Origin: an uncultured delta proteobacterium
GTDB taxonomy: Bacteria; RBG-13-61-14; DRUE01
Direction: 5' to 3'
DNA: 7,189 nucleotides
Assembly (NCBI GenBank): GCA_903930515.1
Contig: CAIYYW010000331.1
Location: forward strand, 1-7,189
Under the pieces are notes generated by a model. It was given only the letters and a program-made list of their open reading frames with translations. It had not been told where the DNA came from and did not search any database. Position numbers and translations under genes: made by a program. Positions 1-6,764 of this stretch are shown piece after piece. How positions within the stretch are numbered: position 1 is the first letter of the stretch; the number at the start of each line of letters is the position of its first letter.

Positions 1-11
1 AGAACAATCCG

Positions 12-1100
12 ATGAGAAAAAAATTTGGGCTGGCTTTGGGAATTTTGTCGCTAATACTTTTGTTCGGGTGCGGGTCGCAAAATAACGGGAGCGGAGCGGG
101 GATGGACCAGACCGGGAACGATCCCGGCCTGGAATTCAGCTTCGGCTCCGTGGCAGTGGACACCGTGATTGAAAGCCAGCCGGACGACCCCACGGTTTCC
201 GGGACCGCCACTTTCGGTTTTTCCTGCAACAAGAAGAATTGCGGGTATAAGTGCAAGCTGGATGCCAAGGCTTGGGCGGATTGTAAGTCAGGCAAGAGAT
301 ATGTCGGCCTGGCGGACGGATTGCATACCTTCAAGGTCAAGGCGCAGAATCCGGCCAACAACAGTTGGGATTCCACCCCGGCGACCTATGTCTGGACCAT
401 CAGCAGTTGGCCGAGCCAGGCCTGTTTCTTGGATACTTTTGATCGGGCGGATAATGCGGACCTGGGCGCGGACTGGGAAAAGAACCCGGTGGCCGGGACC
501 GTCGTCTTGAACGATATTCAAATTTACGGAAACCAGCTTTATTCTCCGGCGAACGGTGACACGGCCCGGACCTGCGCGATGGCCGGCCTGAAATACGCGG
601 TCACCGGGGGGATCGTCACCGCGGAATTTAAAATCACCAGCCCGCTTTTAAACAGCGCGGACGATTTGAGCGGCAATTCCCATCATGAACTGAGCATTGC
701 GGCTTCCTCGGAATGGCCGGTTAATCCCGTTAATATCACTAATTATACCACTAATTATGTCCTGGCCGTGCTCTGGCGGAACAGCTATTACAATGATCAC
801 GACGGCCCGGCCAATTATTCCTTGCAGTTGGAAGCGGTGGGCAAGGAAGCCGAGCAGCATATTAGGTCCGATCAACTGGGAAACCCGGTCGGCAAATTTT
901 TGCAACTAATCATTAACACCAAGACCGACCGCGCCACCGCGAAGATTTTGGACGAATCCCGCAACACCCTGTTCGCGGTCAGCCTGACCGATCCCAAGAT
1001 TTCCACCTTTGCCAAATATTGGTATGCCTGCTTATGCGCGAGGTTTTACGGATCGCTCAGCGTGGATAATTTTCAAGTGGACGCCGGAGGGTGTCCGTAA
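12..1100 (+). CDS. Secreted lipoprotein with four-Cys Ig-like module and jelly-roll-like C-terminal domain
   Basis: Predicted 362-residue surface or periplasmic lipoprotein of unknown ligand. Residues 1-20 form a type II signal peptide: positive MRKK, a hydrophobic stretch and lipobox L17-F-G-C20, followed by a Gly/Ser/Asn-rich linker. Residues about 62-131 match the common bacterial Ig-like module with the pattern F-x-C-x-L-D...W..C, then Y-x-G-L-A-D-G-x-H-T-F, ending T-P-A-x-Y-x-W-T-I. The usual pair corresponds to C81 and C91; C72 and C77 are extra. Residues about 138-358 begin with F-L-D-T-F-D-R-A-D and L-G-x-D-W and end with S-V-D-N-F, the layout of a concanavalin/LamG-like jelly roll, often carbohydrate- or adhesion-related; binding is inference. 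The ATG is chosen because it directly begins the signal peptide. No Shine-Dalgarno is seen in the 11 bases before it, and the frame stays open to the window edge. The gene downstream has its own promoter, so this looks separately transcribed. Confidence 0.88.
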   Translation: MRKKFGLALGILSLILLFGCGSQNNGSGAGMDQTGNDPGLEFSFGSVAVDTVIESQPDDPTVSGTATFGFSCNKKNCGYKCKLDAKAWADCKSGKRYVGLADGLHTFKVKAQNPANNSWDSTPATYVWTISSWPSQACFLDTFDRADNADLGADWEKNPVAGTVVLNDIQIYGNQLYSPANGDTARTCAMAGLKYAVTGGIVTAEFKITSPLLNSADDLSGNSHHELSIAASSEWPVNPVNITNYTTNYVLAVLWRNSYYNDHDGPANYSLQLEAVGKEAEQHIRSDQLGNPVGKFLQLIINTKTDRATAKILDESRNTLFAVSLTDPKISTFAKYWYACLCARFYGSLSVDNFQVDAGGCP

Positions 1101-1157
1101 GGGTCGGAAATATCGGCCGGCGCGCAGCCTTGGGGGCGGGCAAGGTTTGGCCTGTCC

Positions 1158-1186
1158 TTGACACCAGCGCCTCTGCTTGCTAAATT
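1158..1186 (+). promoter_or_regulatory. Sigma70-type promoter of the small subunit/GMC oxidoreductase unit
   Basis: A perfect -35 box TTGACA (1158-1163), a 17-base spacer, and a -10 box TAAATT (1181-1186, four of six matches to TATAAT). The predicted start of transcription is near 1193. This gives a leader of about 23 bases holding a strong Shine-Dalgarno AAGGAG (1202-1207), eight bases before the ATG at 1216. Confidence 0.65.
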
Positions 1187-1215
1187 AGGTTCCAACAAAA
1201 GAAGGAGTTGAGATT

Positions 1216-1764
1216 ATGTCCCAGAACCTTTCACGCGGTACCGAACGGATCATCAAGGCCTTGATTGAAACGCTGAAGCCGAGGAAGCCGGGGTTTGATC
1301 CGGCGGCTGAGGAGTTTATGCTCCAGGTGGCGGACGATTTCCTGGGCGCGCTTCCCAGCCATATGAAGATTTTATTCCCGCTCGGCTTAAGGCTCCTGGA
1401 ATACGGCACGCTCATTTTTGCGTTCTCCCCGATCCCGTTTTCCCGGATGAGCCTGTCAAAACGGGAGCAATATATCAAGGGCTGGATGGACAGCAAGATT
1501 CCCTTGCGCCGGGATTTGATCAAGGGGATGAAGGCGATCGCCTTGACCGGGTATTACGCGTTCCCGGAGGTGATGAATCATATCGGCTACAACCTTGAGG
1601 AACACCTGAAACGGATCAATGTGGTGGACCTGAACACCCCGCCCGCGGTGGCGTGCGATGCGGAGGCGGCGAAATATTTCCGGGAGATGGACAAGTTGGG
1701 GAAGTGGGGGATTGTGGACGGGCTGCCGGGCAAGGCTAAGAAGTATTTTGAGGAGCGCGAATAA
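1216..1764 (+). CDS. Small subunit / accessory protein for the downstream GMC oxidoreductase
   Basis: A 182-residue, mostly helical protein with no signal peptide or Tat motif, so probably cytoplasmic as encoded. Residues about 75-126 carry F-S-x-M-S-L-S-K-R-E, a W with S-K-I-P-L-R-R, and Y-Y-x-F-P-E-V-M-N-H-I-G-Y. From family knowledge this resembles the helical region fused to the N-terminus of many long-chain alcohol oxidase-type GMC proteins, and the separate gluconate 2-dehydrogenase subunit 3 family. The catalytic gene follows after 56 bases on the same strand and lacks this region, which supports a split two-subunit enzyme. The likely role is folding, membrane association or electron transfer support for that enzyme; this is inference. 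The start is set by AAGGAG eight bases upstream. The C-terminal segment (about 127-182) is charged and unrecognised. Only one cysteine (C147) is present, so it is not an obvious cofactor protein. Confidence 0.8.
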   Translation: MSQNLSRGTERIIKALIETLKPRKPGFDPAAEEFMLQVADDFLGALPSHMKILFPLGLRLLEYGTLIFAFSPIPFSRMSLSKREQYIKGWMDSKIPLRRDLIKGMKAIALTGYYAFPEVMNHIGYNLEEHLKRINVVDLNTPPAVACDAEAAKYFREMDKLGKWGIVDGLPGKAKKYFEERE

Positions 1765-1776
1765 AGGTAAAAAATA

Positions 1777-1824
1777 ATGAGCGCGGACACGAATGTCTGC
1801 GGCACGAGGAGTAAGCAGGGATGA
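1777..1824 (+). CDS. Possible 15-codon leader ORF overlapping the oxidoreductase start
   Basis: This ORF lies in the gap between the two subunit genes. It starts with ATG nine bases after a weak AAAGG (1763-1767) and encodes MSADTNVCGTRSKQG. Its TGA (1822-1824) overlaps the ATG of the oxidoreductase in an ATGA arrangement typical of translational coupling. The internal GAGGAG (1806-1811) also serves as the ribosome site of the next gene. It could equally be a chance ORF; only the ATGA overlap and weak ribosome site speak for it. Confidence 0.2.
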   Translation: MSADTNVCGTRSKQG

Positions 1825-3341
1825 TTATTACGGGAGATCAGGTCAGCAAGGACCTGGAAGAGAAATGTCAGGTGTTGATCATCGGCTCGGGCGCGGCCGG
1901 GGGAGCGATCGGGGCGGAGCTGTCCGAGGCCGGGGTGGATGTGATCATTTTGGAGGAAGGCGGGCATTACACCAGCAAGGATTTTGTTCCGGACCCGTCC
2001 AAGATGATCCCGATGTTGTATCGGGACGCCGGGACTTCGGTGATTATGGGGTCTCCGAGCATTATTTTCAGCGAGGGCTGTTGCGTGGGGGGATCCACCG
2101 TGATCAACGGCGGGATGTGCTGGCGGGTTCCGGAGAAGATTTTGAAACGCTGGAACCTTGAGTTCGGTCTCTCGGACATTACTCCCAAGGAGCTGGAGCC
2201 GTATTACCGGAAGGTGGAGAAGATCATCAATGTGGCGCCGCAGTCTCCGGAATCATTATCCAAGGCGGAGATGATGTTCCACCGCGCCACCACCAAGCTC
2301 GGGTACCTGATCCGGCGCAACCAGCGCAACCAGCTCAATTGCACCGGCGAGGGATTATGCGTGTTCGGATGCCCGACCGACCGGAAGCGCTCGGTCCTGG
2401 TGACTTATGTTCCCAAGGCGATGCAGGCCGGCGCGCGCCTTTACGCGGACTGCCGGGTGACCAAGATCACCAGCGAGCACGGAAGAGCCACCGGGATTGA
2501 GGGCCAAATCATTGACCGCAAGACCAAGAAGAAGAAGCACAAGGTCCGGATCAAGGCCCAACTCGTGATCGTGGCCTGCGGCGCGATCCAGACCCCGGCT
2601 TTGTTGCTCGGAAGCAAGCTCGGCAATTCTTCCAAACAGGTGGGCAAGAATTTCCTCTGCCATCCCAATGTCAAAATCGTGGGAATTTTTGACCAGCAGA
2701 TCAATTACTGGGCCGGGGTGCATCAGGCCCACCAGGTGCATGAGTTCCTGGAAGAGGGAATGTTGTTCGCCCTCGGCGGGGTGCATCCTTCTTTGGTCTC
2801 GCTAAGTCTTCCCGGGTTCGGACGGCAGAGCATTGAGTTGATGGAACTCTGGAACCATATGGTGGTGGCCGGGGCCTTGATTGACGACACCACTTACGGA
2901 AAGGTGATCCGTCTTCCCTGGGGGCCGCCGCTCGCCCTGTACCAGATTGACGATATTGAATACGAACGGATGCTCCGGGCGATCGCCCTGATGAGCGAGA
3001 TTATGTTCACCGCCGGCGCCCGCAAAGTCCTGCTCCCCTTCTTCCATCTCCAGGAACTCAACGGGATGGATGACATCAAAAAGGTGTTCTCCTCCGGGAT
3101 CAAGAAGGCGGAGATTGAAACCCTGACCGTGCATGCCTTCGGAACCACCCGGATGTGCGCGGACCCGAACCGGGGAGTGGTCAACCAGTGGGGGGAGGTG
3201 AACGATTGCTCCAAGTTGTTCGTGGTGGACGGCGGGACCATCCCGACTTCTTTGGGGGTGAACCCTCAGGAAACCATTATGGCGCTCGCCACCCGGTCCG
3301 GCGTGCATATCCTGGAAAACAAGAATAAATACCTGAGTTGA
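1821..3341 (+). CDS. GMC-family FAD oxidoreductase (alcohol oxidase / dehydrogenase catalytic subunit)
   Basis: A 506-residue flavoprotein predicted to oxidise an alcohol, sterol or sugar-type hydroxyl. The N-terminal Rossmann motif V-L-I-I-G-S-G-A-A-G-G (18-28) and the E-E-G-G end of the second strand (45-48) bind FAD. G-G-S-T-V-I-N-G-G (90-98) is the flavin-contacting GMC loop. A-C-G-A-I-Q-T-P (252-259) is the second GMC signature. H438 in V-H-A-F-G-T-T-R-M and N481 in G-V-N-P-Q-E-T are the expected catalytic pair. C174, C180 and C184 in C-x5-C-x3-C resemble the cysteine group of long-chain alcohol oxidases and of FAD glucose dehydrogenases with a [3Fe-4S] cluster. No Tat or Sec signal and no transmembrane segment is evident. 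The ATG is supported by GAGGAG (1806-1811), nine bases upstream. It is cotranscribed with the small subunit. No cytochrome subunit is nearby, so the electron acceptor is unknown; the substrate cannot be read from the sequence. Confidence 0.92.
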   Translation: MIITGDQVSKDLEEKCQVLIIGSGAAGGAIGAELSEAGVDVIILEEGGHYTSKDFVPDPSKMIPMLYRDAGTSVIMGSPSIIFSEGCCVGGSTVINGGMCWRVPEKILKRWNLEFGLSDITPKELEPYYRKVEKIINVAPQSPESLSKAEMMFHRATTKLGYLIRRNQRNQLNCTGEGLCVFGCPTDRKRSVLVTYVPKAMQAGARLYADCRVTKITSEHGRATGIEGQIIDRKTKKKKHKVRIKAQLVIVACGAIQTPALLLGSKLGNSSKQVGKNFLCHPNVKIVGIFDQQINYWAGVHQAHQVHEFLEEGMLFALGGVHPSLVSLSLPGFGRQSIELMELWNHMVVAGALIDDTTYGKVIRLPWGPPLALYQIDDIEYERMLRAIALMSEIMFTAGARKVLLPFFHLQELNGMDDIKKVFSSGIKKAEIETLTVHAFGTTRMCADPNRGVVNQWGEVNDCSKLFVVDGGTIPTSLGVNPQETIMALATRSGVHILENKNKYLS

Positions 3342-3348
3342 TTTCGCT

Positions 3349-3379
3349 CCCTTTGAAGAAAGGGCTTTATGGCTTTTTT
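3349..3379 (+). terminator. Weak hairpin plus T-tract after the oxidoreductase gene
   Basis: CCCTTT (3349-3354) and AAAGGG (3359-3364) form a six-base-pair stem with a GAAG loop just after the oxidoreductase stop. A run of six T (3374-3379) follows, but nine bases beyond the stem, so it is not a textbook intrinsic terminator. It lies in the 74-base gap between two convergent genes, where termination is expected. Confidence 0.4.
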
Positions 3380-3415
3380 ATCCGCGAACGACTTTAGCCG
3401 CGATCCTGTTTAGGG

Positions 3416-4075
3416 CTAACTCGCCCGGTCCCGGTCGTCAACCTGCCCGATCACGCGCGCGGGCGCTCCCGCGGCAATGGAATGGTCGGGGATGTCCTTG
3501 CTCACCACGCTCCCGGCGCCGATGATGCAATGAGATCCGATCCTGACCCCGGGGAGGATGGTCACATAATTTCCCGCCAACACATAATCCCCGATCTCCA
3601 CGGTTTGGATCCGCTCCTTTCGGGTATTGGACAGGTCGTGCAGATCTGAATCCATTATGCTCACCCCCCAGGCGAGAAAGACTTTCCTGCCCAGCCGGAT
3701 CCGGTTTTTGGCCGTGATGATCACGCCGTTGAACCCGGAGTCGTCCCCGATCTCGATCCGGGCGTCCCGATATGCGGTAAAGACATTGGATAAATATTTG
3801 CATCGGAGAAAAATCCGTTCTCCCAGGAGGATCTCGGCCCCCGGCGCAGTGTCAAAAATGGTCGGGTATTCTCCGGATTCAATCACCGAGCCTTTGCCCA
3901 AAGCCACCCGTCCATAACCCCGGTAGCGGAAATTCCTCGCCTGGATGTCGCAGCCTTCCCCGAATTCCACCCGGCCTTTCAGGTTATGCCGCAGCCTCGC
4001 GAACCAGACCCGGTTCCAGTAATAGAGCCACTTGAGATAGGCGATCTCGTATAATCCCATCTTGTTTTCCGCCAT
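3416..4075 (-). CDS. Left-handed beta-helix acyltransferase (hexapeptide-repeat family)
   Basis: A 219-residue soluble enzyme predicted to transfer an acetyl or other acyl group from a CoA thioester to a sugar or cell-surface glycan precursor. Residues 1-30 are aromatic and basic (I-A-Y-L-K-W-L-Y-Y-W). From about residue 33 hexapeptide turns appear (V-E-F-G-E-G, V-A-L-G-K-G, I-E-I-G-D-D, I-R-L-G-R-K). I-M-D-S-D-L-H146 is the likely catalytic loop with His146. The end, V-T-I-L-P-G-V-R-I-G-S-H-C-I-I-G-A-G-S-V then A-A-G-A-P-A-R-V-I-G, is the classic final coil and exit of WbbJ/LacA-type acetyltransferases. The frame is open further upstream to 4381, but that stretch runs through the divergent gene and has no family similarity. 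The ATG at 4075 is chosen because a TATAAT box lies nine bases upstream, which would make the mRNA essentially leaderless. An alternative ATG at 4060 has no better ribosome site. No glycan-synthesis neighbours are present, so the acceptor is unknown. Confidence 0.88.
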   Translation of the reverse strand: MAENKMGLYEIAYLKWLYYWNRVWFARLRHNLKGRVEFGEGCDIQARNFRYRGYGRVALGKGSVIESGEYPTIFDTAPGAEILLGERIFLRCKYLSNVFTAYRDARIEIGDDSGFNGVIITAKNRIRLGRKVFLAWGVSIMDSDLHDLSNTRKERIQTVEIGDYVLAGNYVTILPGVRIGSHCIIGAGSVVSKDIPDHSIAAGAPARVIGQVDDRDRAS

Positions 4076-4084
4076 CGCCTTCCC

Positions 4085-4112
4085 ATTATAAAGGGTAAAA
4101 AAACTTTGTAAA
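4085..4112 (-). promoter_or_regulatory. Near-consensus promoter of the acyltransferase gene
   Basis: Read on the minus strand: TTTACA (4112-4107), a 16-base T-rich spacer, and a perfect TATAAT (4090-4085). The last T of the -10 box is nine bases before the ATG at 4075. Transcription should therefore start about three bases before the start codon, leaving no room for a Shine-Dalgarno site. Confidence 0.65.
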
Positions 4113-4184
4113 AAAAGACCGCGGATCAAGCGGCATCTCGCCGGAGCAAAGCGCCGGGAAAGATGGGCGATCCCAAACGGCTGG

Positions 4185-4194
4185 GGCCGCGGCC
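4185..4194. repeat. Ten-base GC palindrome in the divergent promoter region
   Basis: GGCCGCGGCC is a perfect palindrome, extendable by a G-T wobble and one further G-C pair. It lies between the two divergent promoters, about 41 bases upstream of the plus-strand -35 box. It could be an operator for both genes, but chance is possible in GC-rich DNA. Confidence 0.25.
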
Positions 4195-4235
4195 TCCCGG
4201 AAATAGAATTGCGGCACGGCCCTCTCCTTTTTTGT

Positions 4236-4264
4236 TTGACAACCCCGGCGAAGGCCTTTAGAAT
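4236..4264 (+). promoter_or_regulatory. Near-consensus promoter of the spermidine-synthase-like membrane protein
   Basis: A perfect TTGACA (4236-4241), an optimal 17-base spacer, and TAGAAT (4259-4264, five of six matches). The predicted transcription start is near 4271, about four bases before the ATG at 4275. The box overlaps the longer upstream reading frame that begins at 4209, which argues against that earlier start. Confidence 0.7.
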
Positions 4265-4274
4265 TTTAGAAATA

Positions 4275-6629
4275 ATGAAAAAAGGCATTCCTTTCTGGTC
4301 CGCGTTTTTCCTGGTTTCCCTGATTTTTCTAGGGTTGGAGGTCCTGGTCACCAGGATTTTTTCGCTGATCATCTGGCACAATCTCGCCTACCTGGTGATC
4401 AGCATGGCCTTGCTCGGGATCGGAGCCGCAGGGGTGTGGGACAGCCTTTTCCGGGAAAGAAAAAAACTGATCAATCCCGCCGCGCTCGCCCTGCTTTGCG
4501 GCCCGGCGCTGCTCCTGGTATTCCGGATCGTGGGAAGCCTGGAATTTGAATGGGGCTGGAAAGGGATTTCATTTTTGGTTTTGAGTTCGGGGTTGATTTT
4601 TATTCCCTTCTTCTTCCTGGGCCTGATCCTAGTGCGGGTGTTCTCCGGGCAGGCCGAGATGATCGGAAGGGTGTATGCCCTGAACCTGGTGGCGAGCGGA
4701 GCCGGGGCGATTTTGGCGATTGCTCTTTTGAAACCGCTGGGGATGCCCAAGGCCTTGATCCTGATCTGCCTCCTGCTCGGGCTCACGGGACTTTTGTTCA
4801 GTCTCGGAACCAGCAAGCGGCTCGCGGCCGTCGCCCTGGTCTGGATTTTTTTCAGCTCAAGCGGATTTCTCTGGGCGGAAGATTGGTTTAAATTCTCCAT
4901 CACCTCCACCAAAAGCATGGGCAAGTTCCAGAAATTATGGCCCGATTTCAACCTGGAGTTTTCCCGATGGGACCCGATCGGGCGGGTGGACGCCTTTTCC
5001 AGCTCGCATAGCTGGATCAGCTCCCGGGCTCTTGAGCGGAAATATTTCTATCGCGGGATGACCACCGACGGCACCGCGGACACCGCCCTGATCAGCTTCA
5101 AGGACGACCTGGAAAAAACCTCCTTTTTCCGGAGCTCGGTCTATGGCCAGGCGTTCGTTCTTTTCGGACGGCCCCCGGAAAAGGTCCTGGTGATCGGAGT
5201 GGGGGGAGCGCCCGATGTTCAGGCCGGATTGAATGCCCGGGCCAAACAGGTGACCGGGGTGGAAGTGAACGGGACCGAGCTGGATGCGATCGGGATATTT
5301 TTGCCCGAGCTCGCGCATGACCCGCGGGTGAAGCTGGTCAAGTCAGACGGCAGGAGCTATGTGGCGCGGAGCAGGGAAACCTACGATGTGATCCAGATCA
5401 GCGGGGTGGACACCCTATCCGCCCTGCAATGGGGAGCATACCTGCATGCGGAAAACTATATCCATACCACCGAGTCTTATCTTGAATACTTGAAGCATCT
5501 GTCTCCCGACGGAATCCTGAGCATCGGCCTGATTGAAATTGAGCCGCCCAGGAATATCCTCCACGCCTGCGTGCTCCTTTTGGAAGCGATGACCAGGCTC
5601 GGGATCGAGCATCCGGAGGACAAGGTGATCCTGATCCAGAGTCAGCAATATATCCAGATGCTGGCGCGCAAGAAATCTTTCGAGCCTTCGGAAATTGAAA
5701 AATACCGCGCGGAGCTGGACCGGAACAACCCGCGCGATCCGGTCACTTTTGAATTCAGGTATTTGTTCAACCAGGTTGCGGAGATGTGGATCAGGTACGC
5801 CCCCGGGATGGGCAGGCCCGACGATCAATTCGCGCAATTTTTCCAAGCGGCGCGCGCCGGAAGGGCAAATGATTTCATCAAGGCCTATCCCTTTGACATC
5901 AGACCGGTGGATGATAATCGGCCGTTTTTTTACAAGTATTACCACTGGCCATTTTTTGCCTTCTCCGCGCAAGGTTCCGCGGGACTGATCCTCTGGGCCC
6001 AGGTCCTGGAAGCCGTGGTCTTCGCCGGCCTGTTCATGCTCCTGCCCCTGCTCTGGCTCAGGAAAAGGACCGGCGGCCTGACCAGACGGATCTGGTTTTT
6101 CTTCTTGATCGGCCTGGGATATATGATGATTGAAATACCCCTGATCCAGCGCTTCGCCCTATATCTCGGACATCCCACTTACGCCCTGGCGTTGGTGCTG
6201 GGAGTCTTGCTGTTCTTTTCCGGACTGGGCAGTTGGATGTTTCATCAATTCCCGGCGGCACGGTCCCGCCTGATCTGGATTTCAGTCGCCGCCATCGTCC
6301 TGATCAGCCTGCTCTCAATCAAGCTCGCCCCCGGTTTGATTTCCCTAACCCTCCTGCAATCGTTTCCCGTCCGCGCCTTGATCGCCGGCTCCTGGGTCGC
6401 CGCGCTCGGAATTTTTATGGGAATCCCTTTTCCCGCCAGGATCAGCGCGCTGGAAAAAGCCCGGCCCGGTCTCATCCCCTGGGCCTGGGCGATCAATATT
6501 TCCGCCTCGGTCGTGAGCTCCATCCTCGCCGTGATCCTGGCGATGAGTCTCGGGTTCAACCTCGTGTCCATCATCGCCTGCGCCTGCTATCTGCTCGCCG
6601 CCGCCTCTTTTCTCCTTTTGAAAGACTGA
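4275..6629 (+). CDS. Spermidine-synthase-like integral membrane protein (membrane-SAM domain-membrane)
   Basis: A 784-residue protein of the membrane-fused spermidine synthase-like family; the reaction is unknown. About seven hydrophobic helices occupy residues 5-200. A soluble domain of about 205-560 has the nucleotide/SAM Rossmann loop V-L-V-I-G-V-G-G-A-P (304-313), acidic E330 ending the next strand, and S-D358-G-R. It also has D379 in the place of the aminopropyltransferase catalytic aspartate. The polyamine synthase D-P-x-G-P-A signature is absent; instead there is V-D-T-L-S-A-L-Q-W-G-A-Y, as in the membrane family. About seven more helices fill 567-782, including family landmarks M-M-I-E-I-P-L-I-Q-R-F, L-G-H-P-T-Y-A-L, G-I-P-F-P and P-W-A-W-A-I-N. 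The frame stays open from an ATG at 4209, but the promoter -10 box ends at 4264. The ATG at 4275, followed by K-K and a hydrophobic helix, is therefore preferred, with no Shine-Dalgarno. It probably modifies a small molecule or lipid-linked substrate at the inner membrane (inference). Confidence 0.9.
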   Translation: MKKGIPFWSAFFLVSLIFLGLEVLVTRIFSLIIWHNLAYLVISMALLGIGAAGVWDSLFRERKKLINPAALALLCGPALLLVFRIVGSLEFEWGWKGISFLVLSSGLIFIPFFFLGLILVRVFSGQAEMIGRVYALNLVASGAGAILAIALLKPLGMPKALILICLLLGLTGLLFSLGTSKRLAAVALVWIFFSSSGFLWAEDWFKFSITSTKSMGKFQKLWPDFNLEFSRWDPIGRVDAFSSSHSWISSRALERKYFYRGMTTDGTADTALISFKDDLEKTSFFRSSVYGQAFVLFGRPPEKVLVIGVGGAPDVQAGLNARAKQVTGVEVNGTELDAIGIFLPELAHDPRVKLVKSDGRSYVARSRETYDVIQISGVDTLSALQWGAYLHAENYIHTTESYLEYLKHLSPDGILSIGLIEIEPPRNILHACVLLLEAMTRLGIEHPEDKVILIQSQQYIQMLARKKSFEPSEIEKYRAELDRNNPRDPVTFEFRYLFNQVAEMWIRYAPGMGRPDDQFAQFFQAARAGRANDFIKAYPFDIRPVDDNRPFFYKYYHWPFFAFSAQGSAGLILWAQVLEAVVFAGLFMLLPLLWLRKRTGGLTRRIWFFFLIGLGYMMIEIPLIQRFALYLGHPTYALALVLGVLLFFSGLGSWMFHQFPAARSRLIWISVAAIVLISLLSIKLAPGLISLTLLQSFPVRALIAGSWVAALGIFMGIPFPARISALEKARPGLIPWAWAINISASVVSSILAVILAMSLGFNLVSIIACACYLLAAASFLLLKD

Positions 6630-6665
6630 AATTTATTGTTGGGCTAAGACCTTTTAAGGCTGCGA

Positions 6666-6709
6666 GCGCCTTCCTCCTCCGCTAAAGCTGCAAAGGACAA
6701 GTCAGGCGC
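6666..6709. repeat. Structured intergenic element with GCGCCT/AGGCGC arms
   Basis: A perfect six-base inverted repeat GCGCCT (6666-6671) and AGGCGC (6704-6709) encloses 32 bases. Inside are a possible TCCT/AGGA pairing (6672-6675 with 6694-6697) and a small GC-TAAA-GC hairpin (6681-6688). The wording TCCGCTAAAGC...GGACAAG resembles the short degenerate intergenic repeats seen in many environmental genomes. There is no T-tract, so it is not an intrinsic terminator, although it lies just after the membrane protein gene. No second copy is in this window. Confidence 0.3.
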
Positions 6710-6764
6710 GATCTCTGGACTTCCCTTATGTTAAATGGTCAATCCCTGACCCTTCGGTCCCCTC

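Noticed and set aside
1128-1145. CCTTG/CAAGG inverted repeat after the first lipoprotein gene as a terminator
   Set aside because: The stem is only five base pairs with an eight-base loop, and no T-tract follows.
2355-2786. Long minus-strand frames opposite the oxidoreductase (also 2802-3308, 2894-3241)
   Set aside because: These are antisense shadows of a gene with intact family motifs, with no recognisable domains of their own.
4209-4274. Earlier ATG at 4209 for the membrane protein
   Set aside because: The 22 extra residues include the span of the TTGACA/TAGAAT promoter, so they would not be transcribed from it, and the ATG at 4275 gives a natural K-K plus hydrophobic helix start.
4076-4381. 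N-terminal extension of the acyltransferase frame by 102 codons (start at 4381)
   Set aside because: It overlaps the divergent membrane protein gene, crosses the predicted promoter, is basic and low in family-like sequence, and the beta-helix family normally begins near the ATG at 4075.
5415-5972. Minus-strand frame of 185 codons within the membrane protein gene (also 4388-4951, 4935-5318)
   Set aside because: They lie entirely antisense to conserved coding sequence and show no family features; long antisense frames are common in GC-rich genes.
6746-6760. GACC-CTTC-GGTC hairpin as a terminator of the membrane protein gene
   Set aside because: It has a four-base-pair stem only, lies over 100 bases after the stop codon, and has no adjacent T-run.
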